This document shows, one piece after another, positions 42,188 through 52,050 of a stretch of DNA of 64,000 nucleotides. Numbering within the stretch: the first letter of the stretch is position 1; each line of letters begins with the position of its first letter. A program made the position numbers and the translations under genes. The notes under the pieces are model-generated. The model saw only the letters and a program-made list of their open reading frames with translations. It ran no database searches and had not been told where the DNA came from. Where the stretch lies: assembly GCA_017524805.1 (NCBI GenBank), contig JAFXUX010000027.1:1-64000 (forward strand), read 5' to 3'. This stretch comes from Candidatus Methanomethylophilaceae archaeon (GTDB lineage: Archaea > Thermoplasmatota > Thermoplasmata > Methanomassiliicoccales > Methanomethylophilaceae).

Positions 42188-42838
42188 ATGGGGATAATGA
42201 GCGCTACAGCGACCGGAAGAGCGACCGCCAAACCGGATACGACCAGGATCGACCTCACGATCTCGGGAATCAAGAAGGAATATTCCGAAGCTTTCGACGC
42301 TTCGGTTTCCAATGGAAACGAAATCAAGGACGTCCTGGAAAAGATAGGCCTGAAGAGGGAATCCCTCAAGACCACAGATTTCAGGATAGACCCGAGATAC
42401 GAGAACGTGAAGGTAGGGAACAACGAATACAGGGAGGTCTTCAAAGGCTACGAATACGTCCAGTCCCTGTGCTTCGAATTCCCGATCGACAACTCCGTCC
42501 TGGGGAAGGCACTGTACAGCATATCGAGGTGCGGATGCGCGCCCAGAATCAGATTCTCGTTCCAATCGACGGAACTCGAGGAGGCCCGCACGGAAGCCCT
42601 GAAGAAAGCCATAGAAACCGCCAGGAAGCGCGCTGAGATCATGGCTGAAGCCTCCGGAGCCAGCATATTGGGCATAAGGTCGATCGGAGGCCCGGAGCCC
42701 ATAAGGCCGATGATGAAAGCCATGGGGTGCAGGGCGAACGCCGAGGAATGCCTGGACGACATGGCATACAACGTGGATTTCGAGCCGGAAGATATCGAGA
42801 TCTCCGAGACGGTAACCGTCGAATGGGATATCGCTTGA
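42188..42838 (+). CDS. SIMPL-domain protein (DUF541)
   Basis: 216 residues. ATGRATAKPDTTRIDLTISGIKKEYSEAF is the conserved SIMPL N-terminus; LEEARTEALKKAIETARKRAEIMAEASG and VEW at the end complete the fold. Bacterial and eukaryotic members assist signalling or periplasmic stress; no signal peptide is present here, so it is probably cytosolic. Start ATG 42188 or 42197. It follows dp1 by 47 nt. Confidence 0.85.
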   Translation: MGIMSATATGRATAKPDTTRIDLTISGIKKEYSEAFDASVSNGNEIKDVLEKIGLKRESLKTTDFRIDPRYENVKVGNNEYREVFKGYEYVQSLCFEFPIDNSVLGKALYSISRCGCAPRIRFSFQSTELEEARTEALKKAIETARKRAEIMAEASGASILGIRSIGGPEPIRPMMKAMGCRANAEECLDDMAYNVDFEPEDIEISETVTVEWDIA

Positions 42839-42848
42839 ATCAGAAAAA

Positions 42849-42889
42849 ATCCGCCTTCCCGGGCCGTCAGGAGCGCCGGGAGGCGGAAA
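42849..42889. terminator. Bidirectional terminator between the SIMPL gene and the ATP synthase operon
   Basis: TCCGCCTTCCCGG and CCGGGAGGCGGA pair in a long GC hairpin. The minus-strand side is followed by TTTTTTC, so it should be most effective for the ATP synthase transcript. Confidence 0.65.
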
Positions 42890-42894
42890 CGGTT

Positions 42895-43050
42895 TCAGTT
42901 GAAGACATGCTCGCTGAGCAGCACAGCGAGTATGATTATGACTCCGAGTATCAGCATCGAATAAGCGGCGACCCAGACGATCGTGAAGGCCCTTTTCAGC
43001 TTCTTCGGATCGTCGCGGATCTCTTCTGCGCGCTCTTCGAGCGATTTCAT
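42895..43050 (-). CDS. 51-residue membrane protein at the end of the ATP synthase operon
   Basis: MKSLEERAEEIRDDPKKLKRAF is a charged cytoplasmic helix followed by one membrane helix (about 22-46, SMLILGVIIILAVLL). The ATG lies 2 nt after the atpD stop and a strong terminator follows, so it belongs to the operon. No ATP synthase subunit of this kind is familiar to me. It could be an assembly or regulatory subunit. Confidence 0.7.
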   Translation of the reverse strand: MKSLEERAEEIRDDPKKLKRAFTIVWVAAYSMLILGVIIILAVLLSEHVFN

Positions 43051-43052
43051 CG

Positions 43053-43673
43053 TCACTCCTTCTTCAGGTGCTTGAGACGGGTGGTGTTCTCTCTGTCCAT
43101 CTCTTCGAGGCTGAACTTTACGAACCTCTCCGACTCTTTGAGCTCGGGGATGATCTTGAATTCCAGGGCGTTGACCCTTCTCTTGGTCTTCTCGATCTCG
43201 TCCAGCAGCTTCTTCATGGTGGTCTCGACTTCGGCCGCGCGGACGATCGTGTCGAGAAGCTTCTCGAACGCGACCGCCGCATCCTCGATGTACGAGGAGG
43301 TAGTGATGACACCGTATCCCCTGTCGACAATCTTCGTGTGGATGCTTTCGGCTTCGACTTTGGGGACGACCATTCCCATGATGCTTTTGCTGCTCAGCTT
43401 CACCTGCGGATCCGCCTTCAGGGCGTAAGCCGCGGATTTCACTGCGATCTCTCCCTTGACCGTGGAGGCGATGTTGATCTTCTCCATCGCAGACTCGTAG
43501 TCGGATGATACTCCCGCGCGCATCTGCTTGGCTTTCTCCAGGACCTCGAAGAACTCGATGATGAGGCCGTCCCTCTTCATCTTGAGAATTTTGTGGCCGC
43601 CTTCGGTCAGCTTGATCTTGTTCTTCAGCTGGAGAAGGACCGAACGGTTGGGGGTGACATCGTGCGCTCCCAT
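43053..43673 (-). CDS. atpD: A/V-type ATP synthase subunit D
   Basis: 206 residues, mostly one long coiled coil: N-terminal LLQLKNKIKLTEGGHKILKMKRDGL and C-terminal RRVNALEFKIIPELKESERFVKFSLEEMDREN, the two antiparallel helices of the central rotor shaft. ATG 43673 has AAGGAGTG upstream; GTG 43682 is an in-frame alternative. Confidence 0.95.
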   Translation of the reverse strand: MGAHDVTPNRSVLLQLKNKIKLTEGGHKILKMKRDGLIIEFFEVLEKAKQMRAGVSSDYESAMEKINIASTVKGEIAVKSAAYALKADPQVKLSSKSIMGMVVPKVEAESIHTKIVDRGYGVITTSSYIEDAAVAFEKLLDTIVRAAEVETTMKKLLDEIEKTKRRVNALEFKIIPELKESERFVKFSLEEMDRENTTRLKHLKKE

Positions 43674-43678
43674 GGGGA

Positions 43679-45061
43679 TCACTCCTTCTTGGGCATGTAC
43701 TTCTCGATGTACTTACGGCCGATCTTCGTGATCTGCTCGAGGTCGAGGGTGGTGAGAAGGTTCCATCCGAGGTCGAGGGTCTCCTCAATCGAACGGTCCT
43801 CTTCGGATCCCTGGCGGACGAAGCGGTCCTCGAAGACGTCGGCGAAGTCCAGGAGTTTCCTGTCCATCTCGGAAAGCGAATCCTTACCGACGATGGCCAC
43901 GAGACCGCGGAGATCCTTACCTTCTGCGTACGAGGCGTAGAGCTGGTCGGAGACCCCTTTGTGGTCCTCACGGGTCTTGCCCTCTCCGGTTCCTCCTCCC
44001 ATCAGCCTGCTGAGGGACGAGGAAACGTTGATCGGGGGATAGATACCGTTCCTGTGGAGATCCATCGACAGAACGATCTGGCCTTCGGTGATGTAACCGG
44101 AAAGGTCGGGGATCGGGTGGGTGATGTCTCCTCCGGGCATGGACAGGATGGGGATCTGGGTGATAGATCCTTTCTTCCCTTTGATCCTTCCCGCACGCTC
44201 GTAGAGCTGGGCAAGATCGGTGTACATGTAACCGGGATATCCACGCCTTCCGGGCACTTCCTCACGGGCGGCTCCGATCTGACGGAGAGCCTCGCAGTAG
44301 TTGGTGATGTCGGTCATGATGACCAGCACCTGCATGCCGAGGTCGAATGCCATGTACTCCGCGGTGGTGAGACCGAGACGGGGAGTGAGGGTACGCTCGA
44401 CGGCAGGGTCGTCTGCCAAGTTGAGGAAGACCACTGCGTTCTTCAGCGCTCCGGTCCTCTCGAACTCGGTCATGAACATCTGCTTCTCCTCGTTGGTGAT
44501 ACCCATGGCGATGAACACGACGGCGAACTCCTCGTTCTCTCCGCGGACCTTTGCCTGCCTCGCGATCTGAAGCGCGATCTCGTTGTGGGGAAGACCCGAC
44601 GCGGAGAAGATAGGCAGTTTCTGTCCCCTGACCAGGGTGTTCATACCGTCGATGGTGGAGATACCGGTCTGGATGAAGTCGGACGGGCTGTCCCTTGCCC
44701 AGGGGTTGATAGCCGCACCCATGATGTCGCGCTCGTCTTCGGGGACGATGTCAGCTCCTCCGTCGAGGGGCTTTCCGGATCCGGAGAGGATCCTTCCGAG
44801 CATGTCCTTCGAAACGGGCATCTTCATGGTCTCGCCGAGGAAACGGACGGACGCATCCCTGTCGATACCGGTGGTCCCCTCGAAAACCTGGACGACGACG
44901 ATGTCGCCGGAGGAATCGAGAACCTGGCCTCTCCTCATGCTTCCGTCGGAGAGCCTGATGTTGACCATCTCTTTGTATCCGACGGGCTCGGTGTTCTTGA
45001 CGTACACGAGAGGCCCGGCGATCTGGGAGATTGTCTTGTACTCTTTGGATATGTCTGCCAT
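43679..45061 (-). CDS. atpB: A/V-type ATP synthase subunit B (non-catalytic)
   Basis: 460 residues of the nucleotide-binding family but without a Walker A lysine loop, as in all B subunits. [48 protein letters not shown] and [23 protein letters not shown]-type motifs are present. It alternates with subunit A in the catalytic head. Six nt after atpA. Confidence 0.96.
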   Translation of the reverse strand: MADISKEYKTISQIAGPLVYVKNTEPVGYKEMVNIRLSDGSMRRGQVLDSSGDIVVVQVFEGTTGIDRDASVRFLGETMKMPVSKDMLGRILSGSGKPLDGGADIVPEDERDIMGAAINPWARDSPSDFIQTGISTIDGMNTLVRGQKLPIFSASGLPHNEIALQIARQAKVRGENEEFAVVFIAMGITNEEKQMFMTEFERTGALKNAVVFLNLADDPAVERTLTPRLGLTTAEYMAFDLGMQVLVIMTDITNYCEALRQIGAAREEVPGRRGYPGYMYTDLAQLYERAGRIKGKKGSITQIPILSMPGGDITHPIPDLSGYITEGQIVLSMDLHRNGIYPPINVSSSLSRLMGGGTGEGKTREDHKGVSDQLYASYAEGKDLRGLVAIVGKDSLSEMDRKLLDFADVFEDRFVRQGSEEDRSIEETLDLGWNLLTTLDLEQITKIGRKYIEKYMPKKE

Positions 45062-45066
45062 AAGAA

Positions 45067-46797
45067 TCACGCTCCAATCTCCGCGAACTGCTTGTCCATG
45101 TCCGCAGATACGGCATCCAGCTCGGCGTCGACGTTGTCCTCGTATTTGGCCTGGTTGAACCTGGTCCTGACGGGAAGGTGCACGATCTTGTCGACCTGCG
45201 CGCCGGAGGCGAGGGCTTTGTCCGCCATGTCGGAGTATTTCTTGATCAGAGTGAGCATCCTGTACTGCCTGGGGAGCGGGCAGAAGCAGTCCACGGGGTG
45301 GTATGCGTTCTGCTGGAGGAAGATCTCACGGATCATCTTGGAGATCTCGAGGGTGATCTTCTGCTCGTCGGGCAGGGAGTCGGAACCGACCATCTGAACG
45401 ACTTCCTGAAGTTCGGACTCTTTCTGCAGGGTCTTCATGGCCCATCCTTTGAGGTCGATGAAGTCGTCGGCCACGTTGGATTTGAACCACTCGGAGAGCT
45501 GCCTGTCGTACATGGTGTACGAAGTGAGCCAGTTGATGGTGGGGAAGTGCCTTCTCTCCCTCAGCTTGGTGTCCAGAGCCCAGAAGACACGGACGATACG
45601 GAGGGTGTTCTGAGTGACAGGTTCGGACAGGTCGCCGCCAGGAGGCGAAACCGCTCCGATGACCGAGACGGATCCGTCCTGGCCGCAGAGCGCTTTGACA
45701 CGCGCGGCACGCTCGTAGAACTCGGAGAGACGTCCTGCAAGGTATGCGGGGTATCCCTCTTCTCCGGGCATCTCTTCGAGCCTGGACGAGATCTCACGCA
45801 TGGCCTCTGCCCACCTGGAGGTGGAATCGGCCATGAGAGCCACGTTGTATCCCATGTCTCTGAAGTACTCGGCGATGGTCATTCCGGTGTAGACGGAAGC
45901 CTCACGGGCCGCCACAGGCATGTTGGAGGTGTTGGCGATGAGGACGGTCCTCTTCATCAGCGACTCTCCGGTCCTGGGGTCTTTCAGAGCGGGGAATTCG
46001 GTCAGAACTTCGGTCATCTCGTTTCCGCGCTCTCCGCATCCGATGTAGACGACGATGTCGGCATCGGAGTACTTGGCAAGGGACTGCTGGGTGACGGTCT
46101 TCCCGGTTCCGAACGCTCCGGGGATGGCTGCGGCTCCTCCCTTCGCGAGGGGGAACATGGTGTCGAGGACACGAAGCCCGGTGACCAGAGGTATGTCAGG
46201 CTGGTATTTCTCGATGACAGGCCTGGCGTTACGGACGGGCCAGTACTGCACCATGGGGATGTCCCTTCCGCCGATGACGGCGACGGTCTCGTCGATGGTG
46301 TAGAATCCGCCGCTGATCCTCTCGATCTTCGCGTTCTTTATTCCGATGGGAACCAGAATCTTGTGGAGGATAGGTCCTTCCTGCACGGTTCCGATGACCT
46401 GACCTTCAGAGACGATGTCGCCTGCTTTAGCGGTGGCGACGAACTCCCATTTTTTGTCGTGGTCAAGACCAGGTGCGGAGACACCACGGTAGATGAAGTC
46501 GCCCATTTTCTCCCTGAGAATGGGGAGAGGCCTCTGGATTCCGTCGTAAACGGAGGTGAGAAGGCCAGGACCGAGCTCGACCGAAAGAGGCCTGCCGGTG
46601 TTGGTGACGGGCTCTCCGGGTTTTATGCCGTCGGTATCTTCGTAAACCTGGATGATAGAGTACTCGCCGATGATCTTGATGACTTCGCCCATCAGCTGCT
46701 CGTCCCCGACGTGCACGACATCGTACATTTTGGGGGAGATACCGGTGGCGGTCACGACAGGTCCGGCGACCCTGTAAATTACACCTTCAGTGCTCAT
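45067..46797 (-). CDS. atpA: A/V-type ATP synthase subunit A (catalytic)
   Basis: 576 residues. Walker [46 protein letters not shown], arginine and [25 protein letters not shown] are the catalytic motifs. The A-type insert (residues about 115-185) is present. No intein is seen, although this gene hosts inteins in some archaea. Confidence 0.97.
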   Translation of the reverse strand: MSTEGVIYRVAGPVVTATGISPKMYDVVHVGDEQLMGEVIKIIGEYSIIQVYEDTDGIKPGEPVTNTGRPLSVELGPGLLTSVYDGIQRPLPILREKMGDFIYRGVSAPGLDHDKKWEFVATAKAGDIVSEGQVIGTVQEGPILHKILVPIGIKNAKIERISGGFYTIDETVAVIGGRDIPMVQYWPVRNARPVIEKYQPDIPLVTGLRVLDTMFPLAKGGAAAIPGAFGTGKTVTQQSLAKYSDADIVVYIGCGERGNEMTEVLTEFPALKDPRTGESLMKRTVLIANTSNMPVAAREASVYTGMTIAEYFRDMGYNVALMADSTSRWAEAMREISSRLEEMPGEEGYPAYLAGRLSEFYERAARVKALCGQDGSVSVIGAVSPPGGDLSEPVTQNTLRIVRVFWALDTKLRERRHFPTINWLTSYTMYDRQLSEWFKSNVADDFIDLKGWAMKTLQKESELQEVVQMVGSDSLPDEQKITLEISKMIREIFLQQNAYHPVDCFCPLPRQYRMLTLIKKYSDMADKALASGAQVDKIVHLPVRTRFNQAKYEDNVDAELDAVSADMDKQFAEIGA

Positions 46798-47103
46798 TTA
46801 TTCATCCTCGTTTTTGTATAAATCAACGCCAATCGCTCTCTTGACCTTCTCGCGGAGATCGCTCTCGTCGCCTCCGACAGGCACCACGACAGGCTGGATC
46901 GAATCCGATACCTTCTGCCTGACGGTGTAGGAGAGATTGTCGAGGTCCTTTGCATCCACTGCAAGGATACCTATTGTTGGCTGGGCCATTGCCTCCAGCA
47001 TTATGTCTTGGTAATTGTCTGAATTCGCGACAAATACGCGCCTGATTCCTGCTAGCCTGAATCCAAGTACGAAATCTTCGCTTCCGATGACTGCTATCTC
47101 CAT
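46798..47103 (-). CDS. atpF: A/V-type ATP synthase subunit F
   Basis: 101 residues with the Rossmann-like fold of subunit F: IAVIGSEDFVLGFRLAGIRRVF and GILAVDAKDLDNLS. It sits on the central stalk. Its ATG overlaps the atpC stop (TGATG). Confidence 0.93.
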   Translation of the reverse strand: MEIAVIGSEDFVLGFRLAGIRRVFVANSDNYQDIMLEAMAQPTIGILAVDAKDLDNLSYTVRQKVSDSIQPVVVPVGGDESDLREKVKRAIGVDLYKNEDE

Positions 47104-48161
47104 CAGATCACCAGCAATCCTTTTATGGTCTCTCTGCTGAGGCCTCCGTCGACGCCTCTCGCAACGATCCTGATGTTCCTGACTTCGGTCTCTTTGTGGA
47201 CCATGAAGTCGATGACGGGAAGGACCGAAAGAGGATACATATGGGCCATCTTGTTGGCCTGATCCCCCTGATACTTCTTGATGGCGGAGACGACGGCTTT
47301 GTTGGTGGTGCTGTCGGTATCGAGGACCGGTTTGATGTAGTCCTCGAAAACCTCCAGACGGGACATGTCGCCGGCGGCCGCGCTGACTGTCTCAGCGTTG
47401 GCAAGCACCTGCGCGAACTTCGAATCGATCTGCATCCCACCGGGGATGAAGTATTTCATCGCCTGATCGCCGGTTATGCCTTCCGACTTGAGCTTCATGA
47501 TCGTCCTGAGGTTCACCACGTCGATATCCTTCCTGATGTAGTCAAGGAAGATCTTGGTAGGCCGCGTGTAGGGATTGATGCTGTCGAGCAGTCTCTGATA
47601 GTGGTATTTGTCGAGGAAATCCTCGATGACGCCAAGGTTCTGAGTCTCTTTGTACTCGGAAATGACCTCAGGAGGGAATTTCACCTTTCCCACTTTGCTG
47701 TACTCGTTGAGCACATCGTCGATGGAATCGAGCGAAAGGAGCTTTTCCAGATCGGCGGCGTCGACTTTCCCTGCGGGGACGAAATCCTCTCTCATCCCTT
47801 CGGCGTCGAGTCCGTACGATTTCCCGCGGAGAATGACCTTCAGGTTCCAGATGTCCCATTTCTCGAGATAGGAACCGACCATGGTGGCCAGCTCTCCCTG
47901 GGAGGCTCCGAGGATGCTCTTGAACACGTTGGCCATGTTCTGATAGGTAGCATGCTCTACCAAGGCTATGTCGGAGTATTTCCCGGCGAGATCGGCTATC
48001 TCTTTCTGGTAGCCGGCTTCGCTTATGTAACGGGAGATCTCGGGCAGGCTCATCTGGATCATCTTGTCGTAATCTTCCTCGCGGAGAAGCTTCGACTTCT
48101 TCGCTTTGACCCTGGTTACGGTGTACTCGTAGTTTCCTTTCCTTACACTGCGCTTGAACAT
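47103..48161 (-). CDS. atpC: A/V-type ATP synthase subunit C
   Basis: 352 residues of the helical funnel that links rotor ring and shaft: YEYTVTRVKAKKSKLL at the N-terminus, LKVILRGKSYGLDAEG and IDVVNLRTIMKLKSEGI (repeated domain pattern), ending VARGVDGGLSRETIKGLL. ATG 48161 (MFKRSVRKGN) matches the family start; an upstream extension to 48212 overlaps atpE and is unlikely. Confidence 0.95.
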   Translation of the reverse strand: MFKRSVRKGNYEYTVTRVKAKKSKLLREEDYDKMIQMSLPEISRYISEAGYQKEIADLAGKYSDIALVEHATYQNMANVFKSILGASQGELATMVGSYLEKWDIWNLKVILRGKSYGLDAEGMREDFVPAGKVDAADLEKLLSLDSIDDVLNEYSKVGKVKFPPEVISEYKETQNLGVIEDFLDKYHYQRLLDSINPYTRPTKIFLDYIRKDIDVVNLRTIMKLKSEGITGDQAMKYFIPGGMQIDSKFAQVLANAETVSAAAGDMSRLEVFEDYIKPVLDTDSTTNKAVVSAIKKYQGDQANKMAHMYPLSVLPVIDFMVHKETEVRNIRIVARGVDGGLSRETIKGLLVI

Positions 48162-48166
48162 CTTCC

Positions 48167-48727
48167 TCACCCGAAGAGAATGTTCGACACAGTCTTGATC
48201 TCGCGGTTCCAAATGGACTGGAGCAAGGTGGAATATTGCATATCCACTTCGACCTGCCCATCCTCGCTCTGGAGGATGAGACCGGATTTTATCCTGCTGT
48301 CTTTGGAGACCGAGGACACGCCAAGCTCTTCTGCGGTGAAGTCTTCGTTCTTGGACATTACCGCCTTAGGGTTGGGGATGATGTCCTTGACCTTCTTCAC
48401 CATGGCCTTGTACTGCTCCAGCTTCTTATCCCTGGGAGCGTTCTCAAGGTCGGCGAGAGTCTGGTCGAAAGCTTTCGCGAGGACGTCCTTCTTCTTGGCG
48501 AGGACGATCTTCTTGCTCTCGAGTTCAGCGCTGGAGATCTCCTGGCGCTTGAGACGGTCAATCTCCTCATCGCGCTTCTTGGCCTCTCTGCCCACAAGCT
48601 CAGCGATCTTCGAATCCGCATCGGCGGCGATCTTAGCGATCTCCTGTTCGGCCTGAGCCTTCACGCTGCTGGCCGCGTCCTCTGCGGTTTTGAGGATCTC
48701 CTGAGTGACGTTTGCTAATGCTGCCAT
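48167..48727 (-). CDS. atpE: A/V-type ATP synthase subunit E
   Basis: 186 residues. A long charged N-terminal helix (VTQEILKTAEDAASSVKAQAE, IDRLKRQEISSAELESKK) forms the peripheral stalk with subunit H; a small C-terminal alpha/beta domain follows. ATG 48727 (MAALANVTQEIL) was chosen over an upstream start that overlaps atpK. Confidence 0.93.
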   Translation of the reverse strand: MAALANVTQEILKTAEDAASSVKAQAEQEIAKIAADADSKIAELVGREAKKRDEEIDRLKRQEISSAELESKKIVLAKKKDVLAKAFDQTLADLENAPRDKKLEQYKAMVKKVKDIIPNPKAVMSKNEDFTAEELGVSSVSKDSRIKSGLILQSEDGQVEVDMQYSTLLQSIWNREIKTVSNILFG

Positions 48728-48747
48728 GAGATTACCTCTTGGCGGGC

Positions 48748-48975
48748 TCACATCACGAAGATAGCAAGGATGGAAATAACCAGTCCGAAGATGACGATGG
48801 TCTCAGGAAGAACCATGAAGATCATGGATTTACCGAAAAGGCTTGCGTCCTCGGTGATGGCTCCGACTGCGGCGGCTCCGACGTTTCCTTCCGCGATACC
48901 TGCTCCGAGACCGGTAAGTCCGACTGCAAGTCCTGCTCCAACTGCGATGAGTCCTGCTGCTTCTGCTGCTGCCAT
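48748..48975 (-). CDS. atpK: A/V-type ATP synthase proteolipid subunit K (c ring)
   Basis: 75 residues, a single two-helix hairpin. The ion-binding glutamate is E58 in VLPETIVIFG. Some methanogen K subunits are fused to four or more helices; here the simple hairpin is kept. The residues around E58 do not by themselves tell H+ from Na+ use. Confidence 0.94.
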   Translation of the reverse strand: MAAAEAAGLIAVGAGLAVGLTGLGAGIAEGNVGAAAVGAITEDASLFGKSMIFMVLPETIVIFGLVISILAIFVM

Positions 48976-48988
48976 TTATGATACCTCT

Positions 48989-51016
48989 TTATGCTTTGTT
49001 TTTGCTGGGTTCGGAAGTGGTTTTCACGCGTTTGATTTTAAGGGGATTGTACTCGACTCCGCCGCCGTCGAAGAACTTAACCATAAGCTCGACGAACTGC
49101 AACCTGAGAGAGTGAAGTCCTGCGGAAAGGATTCCGAGGGTCCAAATCATCAGATGGAGGAACGCGAACAGGGCGAACGTCACTACGAGCGCCAAGATTC
49201 CCCCGCCGAGACCTGGATAGATCATTCCGATGCAGATATAGTTGAAAGCAAGAGCCATTCCTGCTTTTGACATTCCTATTGCGGCTATACGAGTGTAGGA
49301 AAGGATACCACCTACGATTCCGGGAAGCTCCATGACCGCCTGCATCCCTTCGTGGGGAAGGTTGAGGACGATGCCTATTATGAGGAGCACGGCGCCGATT
49401 GCCAGATAGACAAGGAGGCCGTCCAACGGAAGCTTGTAGATGAGCAGCATCGCAAGCGCATAGCATATGAAGACCATGCCGAGGAAGCTGAGGACCCATC
49501 CGCCCTTCTCTTTGAATGCGGCTTTGAATCCATGCTGGAGGGTCTTGTTGTAGACTGCGCAGCAGTACGCCAACAGAAGGTGGCAGATACCGATGTAGAC
49601 AGAGAGTTTGAGCTGGAATCCGATCCAATCAGAACCCAATTTATGGACACCTTCGCCTCCAGGGAGAATTCCGTGGAAGAAGTTCGGAAGGTGGTCAAGA
49701 CCTAACAGATATTCCCATGTGTATTCCACGCCTTCCTGTTCGCCTATGAAGTGCATTCCTAAGCATTCGCCATAGAAGAAGAATCCGAAGATGAATGCCC
49801 AGATTCCTCCGAAGAACAGGACGGTGGCGATGGCGCGCCAATCTTTGTGGTGCGTGACTTTGAGTCCGTAAGCACCAAGTATTATGAACGGGATGGAATA
49901 GCCGACATCACCGATCATCATTCCGAAGAACAACGGAAGGAAAATCGCTATGAGCACAGAAGGATCAATCTCCTGATACTTCGGAACCGACATGAGCTTC
50001 GTCGGATACTGGAATTCCTTCACTATTCTTCCGTTGTTGAATTTGGTGGGGACCTCTTTGAATCTGTCCTCTGCATCTTCAACCTCTTTCATCGATCTGC
50101 CGCGGTTCTCCAGGATCTCGACGTAAGTGCCTTCCACCTTGGATTCAAGCGCGATCTTGATGGATTCGGCCTTTTTGGTGGGCACCCAAGCGTCTGCGAC
50201 GAAGGAGTAATCGCTGGCGGCGAGCCTCACGGGGATCTCGCCTTTCTCAACTTCAATGGATAGTTCTTCCTCAGAAGCTTTGAGGAAATCTTTGTGTTTC
50301 TCAAGAAGCGCGTTGAGCTCTCCCTCGACTTTCTCGAGTTCCGCCTGGACGTTGGCAAGCTCGGAATCTACGTTCGCGAGCGCCGCAGAAGCGGAGCCGG
50401 TCTTCCCTTCGGGGACCGTGATCTCGGAGAAATCGCAGTTCGCGAGCGCAGACAAGACTTTGTCCCTGTCCTCGTTCTTGGCGAAAACTGCGGCGACGCC
50501 ATCCTCCTTCTTGGAAATCCCGTTGACATAGACTTCGCAGGGTATATCGGCGAGAAGAGGGGTGGGATCGGCGGCGACGGTTCCGACCATCGAGAATATG
50601 CTCAGGTAGCCTGAGTACATATCGAGGTCGATATCGAGTTTGGATAGAAGCTCAAGATTCTTCTTGGTAGCGTTCAGCTCAGTGATTCTCTGATTGAGAT
50701 CATTCTTCTTGCTGGTGACAGAGAAAATCTCATCCTCAGCAAGCTCGACGCTGTCCGATGATATCCGGCTCTTTATTTCAGACTCGGGGATAGGATTGGT
50801 GCGCGTTTTTTTCGTGATACCAAGATCCTTCTCCATCGCGCGCACTTTCAGCAGCCTTTCGGATGCTTTAGATGCGTATGGACGGGGAACCCCGAGGGTG
50901 AAACCTTCATCCGCGTCGACAGTATGATCGATCAGGTGGATAGCCCCCGCATCGTACAAGGCGTCGATAGCCTCGTCCATGTGAGATTTGGTACCCACGA
51001 TCACAATCCTACTCAT
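48989..51016 (-). CDS. atpI: A/V-type ATP synthase subunit I (stator a subunit)
   Basis: 675 residues. The N-terminal half is cytosolic with coiled coils (LNQRITELNATKKNLELLSK). The C-terminal half has about eight membrane helices with PKYQEIDPSVLIAIFLPLFFGMMIGDVGYS and LSYTRIAAIGMSKAGMALAFN, the latter containing the ion-channel arginine. ATG 51016 (MSRIVIVGTK) lies 4 nt after the atpH stop. Confidence 0.95.
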   Translation of the reverse strand: MSRIVIVGTKSHMDEAIDALYDAGAIHLIDHTVDADEGFTLGVPRPYASKASERLLKVRAMEKDLGITKKTRTNPIPESEIKSRISSDSVELAEDEIFSVTSKKNDLNQRITELNATKKNLELLSKLDIDLDMYSGYLSIFSMVGTVAADPTPLLADIPCEVYVNGISKKEDGVAAVFAKNEDRDKVLSALANCDFSEITVPEGKTGSASAALANVDSELANVQAELEKVEGELNALLEKHKDFLKASEEELSIEVEKGEIPVRLAASDYSFVADAWVPTKKAESIKIALESKVEGTYVEILENRGRSMKEVEDAEDRFKEVPTKFNNGRIVKEFQYPTKLMSVPKYQEIDPSVLIAIFLPLFFGMMIGDVGYSIPFIILGAYGLKVTHHKDWRAIATVLFFGGIWAFIFGFFFYGECLGMHFIGEQEGVEYTWEYLLGLDHLPNFFHGILPGGEGVHKLGSDWIGFQLKLSVYIGICHLLLAYCCAVYNKTLQHGFKAAFKEKGGWVLSFLGMVFICYALAMLLIYKLPLDGLLVYLAIGAVLLIIGIVLNLPHEGMQAVMELPGIVGGILSYTRIAAIGMSKAGMALAFNYICIGMIYPGLGGGILALVVTFALFAFLHLMIWTLGILSAGLHSLRLQFVELMVKFFDGGGVEYNPLKIKRVKTTSEPSKNKA

Positions 51017-51020
51017 CGGC

Positions 51021-51353
51021 TCAGGAAGTGACATTTAAGGTCCTCTCGAATTCTTTGAAGAGAAAATCTTTTACTTCCTGCATTTTCACCGTCGCTCTCT
51101 GCTCAATCGCTGCCGCCGCCGCATTACCGTCTTTGAGAAGGTTGGAACGTTCGGCCTCGAGTTTCACTTTGGCTGCGGTGATCGCGGATTCAAAAGAGCT
51201 GCGGCATTCGGCCTCAGCATCCTGAATCTTTTTTACAGAGTCTCTGCGAGCGTCAGCGATGGCGGTTTTTCTCAGAGCTTCGGCATCGTTCATGATGTCG
51301 TCAGCTTTCTGTTCCGCCCGCTTAATTTCCGAAAGTATGTCAGTTCGGCTCAT
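51021..51353 (-). CDS. atpH: A/V-type ATP synthase subunit H (peripheral stalk)
   Basis: 110 residues, nearly all coiled coil (LSEIKRAEQKADDIMNDAEAL, VKKIQDAEAECRSSF), pairing with subunit E. First gene of the operon. A GGGGAG Shine-Dalgarno lies before the ATG. Confidence 0.9.
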   Translation of the reverse strand: MSRTDILSEIKRAEQKADDIMNDAEALRKTAIADARRDSVKKIQDAEAECRSSFESAITAAKVKLEAERSNLLKDGNAAAAAIEQRATVKMQEVKDFLFKEFERTLNVTS

Positions 51354-51514
51354 ATTACTCTCCCCGACCCTAATTGAGGTAATCGGGGGGATATACTTAA
51401 TGTTAGTGCCATCAAATCAATTAATAATTCAATTATAAAGAGTTTAGAAAAGGTTTATATCTCAAAATGAGAAAAAATCTGTGGAAGAAAAAAATACACC
51501 ATTGATTGAAAACG
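51354..51514. promoter_or_regulatory. ATP synthase operon promoter and AT-rich spacer
   Basis: The minus-strand TATA-like AAGTATATCC is at about 51389-51398. Between it and the ribosome binding site, CCCCGA and TCGGGG (about 51364-51391) could fold a leader hairpin. The rest (51400-51514) is AT-rich, with TTTATATCTC near 51450 facing right but only an 11-codon ORF after it. Confidence 0.45.
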
Positions 51515-51964
51515 TCATCGGACTTCGTATCTGCGGACGATGATGTTTGTTTCGGACAGTATCTGGTTGGAAAGATCGTCGACATAGCCCTCGTCGTACA
51601 CTATCTCTCTGATCCCAGCGTTGATTATTATCTTGGCGCACATGGAGCAGGGATAAGTCGTCGTGTAAAGTGTGCCGCCGTTCACGCTGGTGCCGAAATA
51701 TGCCGCCTGGATGACTGCGTTCTGTTCTGCGTGGACGCCTCTGCAGAGCTCATGCCTAGTTCCGGAAGGGACATGAAGCTGCTCCCTTATGCATCCAAGC
51801 TCTTCGCAATGGCGCGTCCCTTTGGGGGATCCGTTATAGCCTGTGGAAAGCACCCTCTTATCCTTGACGATGACGGCGCCTACCTGCCTCCTGATGCATG
51901 TGGATCTGCTGGCTACCAACTTTGCCATGCTCATGAAATACTCGTCGTTGGTGGGCCTTGCCAT
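51515..51964 (-). CDS. dCMP deaminase family protein
   Basis: 149 residues with the zinc deaminase motifs: [14 protein letters not shown] (His, catalytic Glu) and [14 protein letters not shown] (two Cys). Additional Cys and His ([13 protein letters not shown]) are those of dCMP deaminases of the ComEB type. It would make dUMP for thymidylate synthesis. ATG 51964 is about 24 nt from the TATA box TTTATATATG (about 51983-51992), a leaderless start. Confidence 0.9.
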   Translation of the reverse strand: MARPTNDEYFMSMAKLVASRSTCIRRQVGAVIVKDKRVLSTGYNGSPKGTRHCEELGCIREQLHVPSGTRHELCRGVHAEQNAVIQAAYFGTSVNGGTLYTTTYPCSMCAKIIINAGIREIVYDEGYVDDLSNQILSETNIIVRRYEVR

Positions 51965-52050
51965 GACAGCTAATACGCGATGCCATATATAAACCCGGAA
52001 ATCCGAATGAAATCGATGCAATATTCGCCATGTGTTTATACCCGCACACC

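Noticed and set aside
42306-42329. ORB-like TTTCCAATGGAAACGAAATC inside the SIMPL gene
   Set aside because: It resembles the dyad but lacks the G-rich tail and is fully explained as codons for VSNGNEIK; much weaker than the box at 42125.
51467-51502. 11-codon ORF after a TATA-like sequence upstream of the deaminase end
   Set aside because: Too short, poor TATA spacing and no ribosome binding site.
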